From positions 62,001 through 126,000 of the forward strand of contig NZ_MAST01000002.1 of the NCBI RefSeq assembly GCF_001758225.1: a stretch of 64,000 bases of DNA, read 5' to 3'. Source of the DNA: Humibacillus sp. DSM 29435 (lineage in GTDB: Bacteria; Actinomycetota; Actinomycetes; Actinomycetales; Dermatophilaceae). The position numbers and the translations under genes are program-made. The notes beneath the pieces were generated by a model. That model ran no database searches, was not told where the DNA came from, and saw only the letters and a list, made by a program, of their open reading frames with translations. Of this stretch, positions 8,159-15,968 are shown one piece after another (the stretch's first letter is position 1; each line of letters opens with the position of its first letter).

Positions 8159-8901
8159 GAGCCCGCCCCCTGATGCGCCCAAGCGATTGGGGTCGGGCGT
8201 CCCCACGGCACGGCCAAGTTGATCGACAACTGGCCACTCCACACCAGGTGCCACATGGCAGAGACCAAAAAGCCGCGACCATCGTCGGCCGCCATCACCT
8301 CACCGATCGTGAGGGGCCCGTCAGCCAATCGATCGTGCAGGACGTTCCTGGCGGGATCGAGCCATTCTGGCGGGCGCCGGGCGCCGGCGATCCACCGCAG
8401 GTTTAGGGACTCCACCTCGCTGAGGCCGCCGAACTGCTCGTACTTCCACCCCACGCCCTGGCACGCTGCTTGTGTCCTGACTGACTTCACGAGGTAGGTT
8501 TCATCCCGCCGCGACGGGGGCCGAGCATCCCAGATCGTCACCTCGCCGTCGCGGTCCATGCTCAACAAGTCGGGGAAGTGCGATAGGCCGTCTTCCCACT
8601 CCAGCAGAGCCGGCTGACCAAGCAACCAGACCACCTCAGGCTTACGGTCGAGCCAGGTGGCGAGCTCATGCTCCAGCCCGGACTCGAGGAACAGCCAGCC
8701 GCCCGTTGTCATGCACGCCGCCTGAACGGGGATGTTCTTCGACAACCTCCCCGACTTCGTGCGCCGCATCGGCTCCAGATGCCGCACCGGCGGGTCACCC
8801 TCTGACCATGCCCACGCCGGGTAACGGTCCCCGGCGTAGCTAAAGGTCCACGTCGCCGCACCCACTTGGGAACCGACAGCCGTCAGCCCTACACTGACCA
8901 T
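8155..8901 (-). CDS. tnsA: TnsA-like endonuclease subunit
   Basis: A 248-residue TnsA-type restriction-fold endonuclease, expected to cut the 5' ends of the transposon so that it moves by cut and paste together with TnsB. The core is visible: ESGLEHELATWL (Glu about 73-77), a GQPALLEW strand, FPDLL (Asp111) and VTIWDARPP. In Tn7 TnsA the last motif carries a catalytic Gln-x-Lys; here it reads Asp125-Ala-Arg127, so the Lys is replaced by Arg. The ATG at 8901 was chosen because AGGAG lies 7 bases upstream; longer in-frame starts fall in a hairpin. First gene of the operon. Confidence 0.82.
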   Translation of the reverse strand: MVSVGLTAVGSQVGAATWTFSYAGDRYPAWAWSEGDPPVRHLEPMRRTKSGRLSKNIPVQAACMTTGGWLFLESGLEHELATWLDRKPEVVWLLGQPALLEWEDGLSHFPDLLSMDRDGEVTIWDARPPSRRDETYLVKSVRTQAACQGVGWKYEQFGGLSEVESLNLRWIAGARRPPEWLDPARNVLHDRLADGPLTIGEVMAADDGRGFLVSAMWHLVWSGQLSINLAVPWGRPTPIAWAHQGAGS

Positions 8902-9135
8902 GACGAAACTCCTGTCTCCTCGCATCGGATCAGGTCTTTTCTTCATGAGGGCGTCCCGTTGCACCGGGGCGCCCTCAACGTATGTTGAGCCGAAAACGAG
9001 CCTAAACCCCCTCCCGTAAGGAGAGCGAGGAAGTATCAGGCACGTTTGCGTTCTTGACCAGCAGACACGCCGAACAAGCGTGTATGAAACATAGGTGGCG
9101 GTTTCGGAAAAGTAGGAGCCATCTCGACACCAACC
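8902..9135. other. tnsA leader and presumed transposon right end
   Basis: This 234-base stretch separates tnsA from the dnaB stop codon. It contains the tnsA ribosome-binding site (AGGAG at about 8909-8913, minus strand), two inverted repeats at 8946-8989 and a presumed right terminus at 9129. Two short stretches sharing CCGAAA (near 8989-8994 on plus and 9112-9117 on minus) could be TnsB-binding sites, but they match too poorly elsewhere to claim a repeat. Confidence 0.5.
8946..8989. promoter_or_regulatory. Two adjacent inverted repeats before tnsA
   Basis: TGAGGGCG (8946-8953) pairs with CGCCCTCA (8970-8977), extended inward by five more pairs to a 13-bp stem. Immediately beside it CTCAAC (8974-8979) pairs with GTTGAG (8984-8989) around GTAT. 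No T-run follows, so an intrinsic terminator is not supported. An operator for autoregulation of the tns operon, or insulation from dnaB read-through, are the sensible options (inference). Confidence 0.4.
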
Positions 9136-9148
9136 TCAGAAGTTGGTG
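9128..9148 (-). terminator. Hairpin across the dnaB stop codon
   Basis: CACCAAC (9128-9134) and GTTGGTG (9142-9148) form a 7-bp stem with a 7-base loop containing the dnaB stop codon (9136-9138). There is no T-tract, so true terminator activity is uncertain. If the transposon end is at 9129, part of one arm is transposon sequence. Confidence 0.3.
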
Positions 9149-10965
9149 GCCATGTTCTGGAAGCGACTGAAGTGGCCCTGGAAGGCGACCACGATCGTGT
9201 CGGTCGGGCCGTTTCGGTGCTTGGCCACGATCAGGTCGGCCTCGCCCTCACGCGGGGAGTCCTTCTCGTAGGCAGCCTCACGGTGCAGCAGGATCACCAT
9301 GTCGGCGTCCTGCTCGATGGAGCCCGACTCGCGAAGGTCGCTCATGGCCGGCTTCTTGTCGGTGCGCTGCTCGGCACCACGGTTCAGCTGCGAGATCGCG
9401 ATGACCGGCACCTCGAGCTCTTTGGCCAGCAGCTTCAGGGCACGCGAGAACTCCGAGACCTCCTGTTGGCGGGACTCGACGCGTTTGCCCGAGCTCATCA
9501 GCTGCAGGTAGTCGATGACCACGAGCTTGAGGTTGTCGCGCTGCTTCAGGCGCCGGCACTTGGCCCGGATCTCCATCAGCGACATGTTCGGCGAGTCGTC
9601 AATGAAGAGAGGTGCGTCAGACACCTTGCCCATCGTCGAGGCGAGGCGCATCCAGTCTTCCTCGCGCATCGTGCCCTTGCGCATGTGCTGCAGCTGGATG
9701 CCGGCCTCAGCCGAGAGCAGTCGCATGGTGATCTCGGTGCGGCTCATCTCGAGCGAGAACACGACGCTGGCCATCTTGTGCTTGATCGCCGCCGACCGGG
9801 CGATGTCGAGCCCGATGGTGGAGTTGTGCGTCGGAATCATCGACTCACCGGCCAGGTACAGATGGTCGTCGGCCGCGACCTCGATACAGCGCACCGCGAC
9901 GCTCGACACGGGCTCTACCCGCTCGACCTTCCACTGCACCGCCGACCCCAGCCCAGCGGATGAGACCGCCGCGCGCTCGGCCGTGACCAGTCGACCCAGC
10001 CGAACGGCATCCGCCGCCTGACCGGTCGTGACCACACGCGCAGGGGCCCCGTCGATGGCGAGCGACCACTGGTGCTGCTCGTCGGCCACGATCACCGAAC
10101 CGTCGGAGAACGTCACCTCGTAGCAGGGCCGGCCCGTCATCACGTCGGTGGCGGCGACGACGCGCGTCGGACGTCCGTCAGCCCCGAACACGAGGTCACC
10201 CACCGCGACCTGGCCCATGGTCGTCCAGCCGTCAGGGGTGGGCAGCGGTGTGTCGAGGGCCAGCGCCTTTCCCATGGCCGGTCGGGCGGCGATGACGATC
10301 ATCTGGCCGGGGTGCAGGCCGTTGGTCAGGGCGTCGAGGTCGGTGAAGCCGGTCGGCACCCCGGTCATCTCGCCGGAGCGGCCCGATGCCACCTCGATCT
10401 CATCGACGGTGGCCTCGATGATGTCGCCGAGCCGGTGGTAGTCGTCGCCACCGCGCTTGTCGGCCACGGAGTAGACCTCGGCCTGGGCGGCGTTGACGAT
10501 GTCTTCGACGTCGCCGCCACCCTGGGCGTAGCCGAGCTGCACGATGCGCGTACCCGCCTCGACGAGGCGGCGCAGCACTGCCCGCTCGGCGACGATCTCG
10601 GCGTAGTAGCCGGCGTTGGCTGCGGTCGGCACCGAGGCGATCAGCTGGTGCAGGTAGGCCTGCCCGCCGATGCGGGTCAGGTCGCCGCGCTTGGTCAGCT
10701 CGTCGCTGACCGTGATCGCGTCGGCCGGCTCGCCGCGACCGTAGAGGTCGAGCACCGCGTCGTAGATCAGCTCGTGCGCCGGGCGGTAGAAGTCGGTGCC
10801 CTTGAGCTGCTCGACGCAGTCGGCGATGGCGTCTTTGCTCAGCAGCATGCCGCCGAGCACCGACTGCTCGGCGCCGACGTCTTGCGGCGGCAGACGGTCG
10901 TCGGGCGGCCCGCCCTCACGGGTCGACGACGAGAACGCGCTCGTGCTCAGCTCATCGAGCGACAC
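9136..10965 (-). CDS. dnaB: Replicative DNA helicase DnaB with intein
   Basis: A 609-residue precursor of the hexameric replication-fork helicase. Residues 1-233 and 382-609 are the host protein (461 residues after splicing, normal length): an N-terminal primase-interacting domain (about 30-130), then the RecA-type core with Walker A ARPAMGK|ST split by the intein, Walker B VVIDYLQLM and the arginine-finger region at the C-terminus. The start is a GTG at 10965 with GGAAGGGG upstream. A mini-intein occupies residues 234-381, so ATPase activity needs protein splicing. The gene is followed 6 bp past its stop by the presumed Tn7-like end, and its upstream region has DnaA boxes. Confidence 0.97.
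   Translation of the reverse strand: MSLDELSTSAFSSSTREGGPPDDRLPPQDVGAEQSVLGGMLLSKDAIADCVEQLKGTDFYRPAHELIYDAVLDLYGRGEPADAITVSDELTKRGDLTRIGGQAYLHQLIASVPTAANAGYYAEIVAERAVLRRLVEAGTRIVQLGYAQGGGDVEDIVNAAQAEVYSVADKRGGDDYHRLGDIIEATVDEIEVASGRSGEMTGVPTGFTDLDALTNGLHPGQMIVIAARPAMGKALALDTPLPTPDGWTTMGQVAVGDLVFGADGRPTRVVAATDVMTGRPCYEVTFSDGSVIVADEQHQWSLAIDGAPARVVTTGQAADAVRLGRLVTAERAAVSSAGLGSAVQWKVERVEPVSSVAVRCIEVAADDHLYLAGESMIPTHNSTIGLDIARSAAIKHKMASVVFSLEMSRTEITMRLLSAEAGIQLQHMRKGTMREEDWMRLASTMGKVSDAPLFIDDSPNMSLMEIRAKCRRLKQRDNLKLVVIDYLQLMSSGKRVESRQQEVSEFSRALKLLAKELEVPVIAISQLNRGAEQRTDKKPAMSDLRESGSIEQDADMVILLHREAAYEKDSPREGEADLIVAKHRNGPTDTIVVAFQGHFSRFQNMATNF
9823..10266 (-). other. Class 3 mini-intein in the DnaB P-loop
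   Basis: In-frame 148-residue intein between Lys233 and the following Ser of the Walker A motif. It begins with Ala (ALALDTPLPTP), not Cys/Ser, and ends with THN before the host Ser+1. The class 3 Trp-Cys-Thr triplet is present: W67 (HQW), C127 (VRCIEV) and T146 (PTHN). There is no homing-endonuclease domain (no LAGLIDADG blocks, length only 148). The insertion site and opening sequence match the DnaB inteins known from mycobacteria. Class 3 inteins splice through the internal Cys, so it is probably active. Confidence 0.93.
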
Positions 10966-11472
10966 GCGCTACCCCTTCCGACGGTGGACCACTGATCCAG
11001 AAAAACGCCTGCTCGAACACCAGTTCCACCACTTCACCACGCCCCACCGACAGCCGACCCGCCACCGGGGCCAAGGCCGGTGGGGCAGCCCGACGACCTG
11101 CGATCGAAACGACCTCGGCAGTCAAGCAGCCACCGGTCCGGCGTCTCGGGTGGGGGCGGGCCCCAACCTAGGTACGCCGTGGCTCGATCACAACACGAGA
11201 CGCCCTTTGTGACGGATGGGCTGTGGACAACCGGTGGACAGAGGAGGCCGACACGCCGTGCACAGCTGTGGACAAGGTGTGTGTACAACTGTGCGCCACC
11301 ACAATCACGCGGAGAGTTTCGTGCTTGGCGACCTGCGAAAACACCAATCCGCGTCTTGTGGAGAAAAAGGAGTTGACCCCTGTGCACCGTCCACAGGGGG
11401 CAATCGTCCAGATGCTGGCGAAGAGGCGGCAACGCCCGAGAAGAGCGGTATGTACGTCCCGCCCGCGCCCGG
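10966..11472. other. Intergenic region dnaB-nagB
   Basis: A 507-base gap with no coding frame. The half nearer dnaB (10966-11200) is featureless apart from the dnaB ribosome-binding site (GGAAGGGG, about 10974-10981, minus strand). The middle (11222-11395) holds a cluster of DnaA-box-like sequences. The last 60 bases are the 3' flank of nagB. Confidence 0.6.
11222..11395. promoter_or_regulatory. DnaA-box cluster upstream of dnaB
   Basis: Two perfect boxes TGTGGACAA (complement TTGTCCACA) lie at 11222-11230 and 11267-11275. TGTGTACAA at 11280-11288 has one mismatch; GGTGGACAG at 11233-11241 and CCGTCCACA at 11387-11395 have two. Five sites in 174 bp is far above chance. DnaA could regulate dnaB transcription or be titrated here. 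No dnaA, dnaN or rpmH is nearby, so this is not the usual oriC setting. Confidence 0.6.
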
Positions 11473-12273
11473 TCAGAGCCCGGCAGCCGAGTCGTCGTAG
11501 TAGTGCCGGTTGCGCAGGCCGACCGCGGCCGCCTCGTCGAGCACGGCGACGGCATCCGGGTGCCACTGGAGCACCGAGCCGGGACAGGATGCCGTCAGCG
11601 GGCCTTCCAGCGCCGCGGCCACCGCGTCGGCCTTGGAGGGCCCTGTCGCCACCAGCACGAGCCGCCGGGCGTCCAGCACGGTGCCGAGACCCTGGGTGAC
11701 GCAGTGGGTCGGCACATCGTCGATCGAGTCGAAGAACCGGGCGTTGTCGCTTCGGGTGCGGGCGGTCAGCCGCTTGACGCGGGTGCGCGAGGCGAGCGAC
11801 GACCCGGGCTCGTTGAAGCCGAGGTGGCCGTTGACGCCGATGCCGAGAATCTGCACGTCGACCCCGCCGACCGCTGCGATCGCCCGTTCGTAGTCGGAAG
11901 CCGCGGCGATGAGCGACTCCTCGTCGGTCGCCGACCCGTCGGGCACGTGCAACCGCTCGGGAGCCAGGCCCAGCGGCCCGCAGACCTCCCGCAGCAGCAC
12001 CTCCCGGTACGACTGCGGATGCCGGGCCGGCAGCCCGACGTACTCGTCGAGGGCGAACCCGTGCGCCGAGCTGAAGTCGATGAGGCCGGCCGTCTGGGCC
12101 AGCGCCAGCTCTCGGTAGAGGCCGAGCGGCGACGACCCGGTCGCGAGGCCGACCACGATGCCGTGGCTCACCGCTCCGTTGGCTCGGTGCGCACCACCGG
12201 TCAGTCCCTCGATCACCTCGGTCGCGGCTCTCTTTGCCACAGCGCCGACGTCGGGTTCCACGAAGACCTGCAT
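11473..12273 (-). CDS. nagB: Glucosamine-6-phosphate deaminase
   Basis: A 266-residue cytosolic enzyme converting glucosamine 6-phosphate to fructose 6-phosphate and ammonia. Family motifs are intact: ATGSSP phosphate loop (about 44-49), ALDEYVGL with the catalytic Asp, and GIGVNGHLGFNEPGS carrying the ring-opening Asp-equivalent/His/Glu. Normal length. It lies 51 bp from a LacI regulator transcribed in the same direction, and nagZ is 3.7 kb away, so an amino-sugar salvage role fits. No CebR-like box was seen before it. Confidence 0.93.
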   Translation of the reverse strand: MQVFVEPDVGAVAKRAATEVIEGLTGGAHRANGAVSHGIVVGLATGSSPLGLYRELALAQTAGLIDFSSAHGFALDEYVGLPARHPQSYREVLLREVCGPLGLAPERLHVPDGSATDEESLIAAASDYERAIAAVGGVDVQILGIGVNGHLGFNEPGSSLASRTRVKRLTARTRSDNARFFDSIDDVPTHCVTQGLGTVLDARRLVLVATGPSKADAVAAALEGPLTASCPGSVLQWHPDAVAVLDEAAAVGLRNRHYYDDSAAGL

Positions 12274-12324
12274 CGGCCCAACCTAGCCGTGCCGACGAGC
12301 CTTCGAGGCCACATCGTCACGGCG

Positions 12325-13350
12325 TCAGGTGCTGGCCCGCTCGACGAGGCGCACCGGCAGCAGCTGAGCAGCATCCGACCCACTCGTCGTCACGCCCGCG
12401 ATGCCGAGCACCTCGAGCAGCCTTCGCCCCGCACGCTCCCCGAGCTCGGCGATCGGCTGGTGGATGGTGCTCAGGCGCGGGCTGCTGGCCCAGCTGAGGG
12501 GTGAGTCGTCAAACCCGACCACCCGCACCCGCCCCGGAACGGACACCCCGAGGTCAGCCAACGCGGCCAGCACCCCCGTCGCAGCGGCGTCAGAGGCCGC
12601 GAAGATGCCGTCGGTGTCGGGCCAGCTGCTCATGATCACCAGGGCGCCCGCCCGGCCCGACTCCCAGCTGAAGTCGCCCTCGACCTCGCGAGGAGCAACG
12701 TTCTCGGCCGCCGCAGCGAGCGCGACCCGGTAGCCCTGCCGACGGACCCAGCCGGCGTGCGTCTCCAGGGCCCCCGTGACGTGTGCCGGCGACCGGCATC
12801 CGCGATCGAGCAGGTGCTCGGCGGCGAGCCTTCCCCCGGTGAGGTTGTCGACGTCGACCCAGGGCAGTCCGTCGTCGTGCAGGGCTCGGCCGATGCGCAC
12901 CACCGGCACGTCGCGCCCTGCGAGCGCGGTGCCGAGGTCGTGCGGCCCGTGCGACGACACCACCACGACCCCGTCGGTGTGGCCGTCGCGCAGGTAGTCG
13001 AGAGCGTCGGTGGGGTCGTCGTCGGCCTCGAGCGGCAGCAGCACGAGCCGGTGGTCGTGCTGGCGCAGTACCCGCCCGAGGCCGCGCACGGTGGCTGCGA
13101 GGAAGGGGTCTGCGAACATGCGGTCGATGGGCTCCCAGAGCGCCAGGGTGACCATCCCGGTGCGCCGCGTCACCAGCGAACGGGCGGCGGCGTTGGGCCG
13201 GTACCCGAGGTCACGGGCGGCGGCGAGCACCGTCGTGCGGGTGCTCTCGCGCACTCCGGTCGAGCCCGACAAGGCCCGGGATGCCGTTCCACGGCCCACC
13301 CCGGCCCGGGCCGCCACGTCTTCGAGGGTGGGGCGAGGCGCAGGCGGCAC
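12325..13350 (-). CDS. LacI family transcriptional regulator
   Basis: A 341-residue LacI/GalR repressor. The N-terminal helix-turn-helix (PTLEDVAARAGVGRGTASRALSG, about 6-28) and hinge LGYRPNAAARSL are clear, followed by a periplasmic-binding-protein-like effector domain (60-335). Start is a GTG at 13350; the open frame extends upstream into the end of the cellulase gene but lacks a motif. It sits just downstream of the broken GH9 gene in the same direction and upstream of nagB, so it may respond to a cello- or amino-sugar (inference). It is a different protein from the CebR-like regulator at 34564. Confidence 0.88.
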   Translation of the reverse strand: MPPAPRPTLEDVAARAGVGRGTASRALSGSTGVRESTRTTVLAAARDLGYRPNAAARSLVTRRTGMVTLALWEPIDRMFADPFLAATVRGLGRVLRQHDHRLVLLPLEADDDPTDALDYLRDGHTDGVVVVSSHGPHDLGTALAGRDVPVVRIGRALHDDGLPWVDVDNLTGGRLAAEHLLDRGCRSPAHVTGALETHAGWVRRQGYRVALAAAAENVAPREVEGDFSWESGRAGALVIMSSWPDTDGIFAASDAAATGVLAALADLGVSVPGRVRVVGFDDSPLSWASSPRLSTIHQPIAELGERAGRRLLEVLGIAGVTTSGSDAAQLLPVRLVERAST

Positions 13351-13403
13351 GCTTGCAGTATCGCAGAGCGTGCCGCCCACCTCGTCGCCCGACAGACCTC
13401 GCG

Positions 13404-15776
13404 TCAGTACCGCTTCGGCAGGCTCGTGACGAAGCCCGACACCCACGACAGCGGTGCGTTCCAGTTGATGGTGATCTCGTTCGTCGACCACGAACCGATC
13501 TCGTCGAGGTAGCAGAACTGGTCGATACAGCCGGTGAGCTTGTTCGCAGCCACCGGGTCACCGGTCGCGGTCGCGGTCGAGTTCGGCCCTCCTGCAACGG
13601 TTCCCGTCGGCGGATGCGGCAGGGTCGGGTCGAGCGAGGCCGCGTACCAGCGACTGTGCTGGTTCTGCGAGTACACCGTTCCCCACCCGGTCACGTACGA
13701 ATGGTTGAGCGCGTTGCGGCCGAAGACGTAGTCGAGGCTGCTCAGCACGCCGTCGGCGTACCGCTTCTGGCCGGTGAGGTCGTAGGCCGTACCGACCACC
13801 TGCAGGTTGTTGAGGATCGCCGAGTTCGAGCCCCAGACCCAGATGCCGTCCTTCGGGTGGTACGCCTGCCCGAAGGCCTCCCGCTTCGCGTCACGCAGGT
13901 AGGCGTCGGCCGCCTTCACGACCGAACGGCGAACCTTCCAGGCGTCGGGCAGCCGGCTGGGCACCGTGGCCAGGTCGAGCCGAGCGAGCCCCGCCACCTG
14001 CTGCCAGTCGAAGGCGCCGTCACCGAAGACCACACCGGTGTGGTGCGGTGAGGCGAGCACAGCCCCGCGGAAGGCCTTCTCGCCGGTGGTGAGGTAGAGC
14101 TCGGCTGCGGCCCAGTAGAACTCGTCGCTGACGTCATCGTCCTCATAGGGGCCGCTGCCCGGGTTGAGGTCGATGGTGGCGTCGGCGGCCGGCGCGTAGA
14201 GGGCCGGAGTCTTCTTCGCCGCGGCGTAGGAGGTGCGTGACGACCTCAGCAGCTGCTTCGAGAACGCCCGGTCGACGTGGGCGAAGAGCCGGGCACCCTG
14301 CGCTGCAGCGGCCGCGAGGTTGAGGGTGGCAGCCGTCGAGGGGCGGTAGAGCACCCGCGGCTGCGGGTCGTTGGCGGGCAGCATGGGCAGACCGGTCCAG
14401 TCGACGTCGGCGACCTTGTGGTTGGCCATACCCGCGTAGGGCTGGCCAGCCGGAACCTGCATGCGCATCATCCACGCCAGCTCCCAGCGCACCTCGTCGA
14501 GCAGGTCGGGCGCGCCGTTGCCGGCCTCGGGGATGGCGAGCGAACCGTCACGGTAGGCAGCGGGTTTCGCGTGACCGGTCTTCGTGCGTTCGTACTCCAT
14601 CATCAGCTGCGCCACCGAGACTCCGGCGTTGACGACGTACTTGCCCTGGTCGCCGGCGTCGTACCAGCCGCCGCTCACGTCACGGGTGCCGTCACAGGTG
14701 AACGGCTGGTCATAGAGGCCTTGCGACGGGTCGTCCAGAGCCTGGCAGGGCACGGCAATGTCGCCCTGGTTGGGCGCCACGCCGACGTGGCCAGCCGTGC
14801 GGCCGTATCCCGGCGCGAGCTCGTCGTCGATCGCGATGCCGCTGCGGTTGGTGTATTAGAAGGTCTTGCTCTGGGTGCGCAGCTTCTCGTACAGGTTGCT
14901 GCCGATCGCGAACGGGTAGCTCGTCTGGTCGCCGACGGTGAGGGTGTACCCGGCGCCCGCCCGGCGGAAGGAGTCGAAGCTGATCGTCTGGGCCTTCACC
15001 CCGGCGCTGCTCACCATCCCCTCGGGGTGGGTCAGGCCGCGGCGCACCACCACTCCCCGGGCGTCGCGCAGCAGCCACTGCTGAGGACCCTTGGCGTCGG
15101 TGACGACGGTGGCCTCTTTCGGCCCGCCCGTCAGGTAGCCCACCTGGTTGACGCGCACGGCGGGCCCCGTGTCGGGCACGTAGGTCGCCGGGGCGGCGCC
15201 ACCGGTTAGTGACACATTGTCGAGGCACAGCCGGTAGGCGGCGGCGTTGGTGATGTCCTGCTGGAAGGCGACGGTCGCGTTGGGGTAGTCGCGGTCGGCC
15301 GTGAAGGTGGAGTCGAAGGCCTGCGCATCGGGCGTCAGCGGGTGCTTCTGCGACGGCAGGAACTCCGCGTAGTTGATGTCGGGGCCGCCCTGGATGAGAA
15401 CGCGCACCTCGGCCGTGGTGGCCGGCACGGTGAGCGCCTCGTAGTGAAAGGCGTAGATCTCCCCCGCCACCATCGGCACCTCCTGCAGCAGGCCCGCCTG
15501 GTAAGGCGCCGTACCCGCCGGCACGTCGACACACCCTCGGCCGTCGACCACCGAGGCCGACGGGAAGGCGTTCCAGCCGAGGAGATCGGTGTCGAACGTG
15601 CCGTTCGTGATCTGCTCGGGGCCGGGGTCGGCCCCCGCGATGGTGGCCGGCGCCAGCATCGCCGTCGTGACGGTCAGGCCGAAGCAGGTGGCCAGCGCCG
15701 TCAGCTTCGTCGGCGCGAGACGGTGACGTCGGTGGATCGGGTGGGCAGGGCGGGTGGCTCGGGTCGAACGATCCAC
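13404..15776 (-). pseudogene. Secreted GH9 cellulase interrupted by a stop codon
   Basis: One reading frame of 790 codons with a single in-frame TAA at 14856-14858 (codon 307). Before the stop: a signal peptide (about 20-50), a CBM4/9-type carbohydrate-binding domain (about 55-185) and a cellulase N-terminal Ig-like domain (about 200-300, VRVNQVGYL). After it: the GH9 (alpha/alpha)6 catalytic domain with [10 protein letters not shown] (catalytic Asp base) and a C-terminal [12 protein letters not shown] (acid Glu). Relatives have Phe/Tyr at this point (an FYxxRSG motif), so a TAC-to-TAA change fits. The start is a GTG at 15776 with AAAGGAG before it. It would cleave cellulose outside the cell. 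A sequencing error, readthrough or a translated second half are alternatives. Confidence 0.85.
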
Positions 15777-15823
15777 GGTCGGACTCCTTTGTCGCGATCG
15801 GATCCCCACCTCCTGGGCTGAGG

Positions 15824-15837
15824 TGGGAGCGCTCCCA
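15824..15837. promoter_or_regulatory. CebR-type operator upstream of the GH9 gene
   Basis: Perfect 14-bp palindrome TGGGAGCGCTCCCA, identical to the CebR box known from Streptomyces cellulose genes. It lies 48 bases upstream of the GTG of the GH9 gene. Related sites precede the cebE-like gene at 29651 and 29683. Confidence 0.85.
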
Positions 15838-15968
15838 CGAGTGTCCGAGATGCCCGCTGTGCTGTCAATGGTGAGAACAGCCCGGTCTGCGGGCCACTGG
15901 CGGCCCCGAGGTGCGACGGGCCGACAGCCCACGGCCGACCCCGGCCGAAGGTCGAAAGGTCGAGCGGC

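Larger units (their letters stand above)
1648..9129. mobile_element. Tn7-like transposon core (tnsA-tnsB-tnsC-tniQ-tniQ-orf6)
   Basis: Six minus-strand genes, each overlapping the next, encode the heteromeric Tn7-type transposition machinery: TnsA endonuclease, TnsB DDE transposase, TnsC AAA+ regulator and TniQ target selectors. The proposed right boundary at 9129 rests on the minus strand reading TGTCGAGATGG there, a TGT start as in Tn7/Tn5053-type ends, 6 bp from the dnaB stop codon. That end is inferred, with no confirmed inverted repeat or target duplication. The left coordinate given is only the end of the last gene; no left end was recognised. No cas genes, tnsE or tniR-type resolvase is visible. 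Confidence 0.7.

Noticed and set aside
1648-8901. CRISPR-associated transposon
   Set aside because: No Cas12k, Cascade proteins or repeat arrays are visible; both TniQ proteins are explained by direct target recognition.
11222-11395. Chromosomal origin oriC
   Set aside because: DnaA boxes are few, there is no AT-rich unwinding region, and dnaA, dnaN, rpmH and rnpA are absent.
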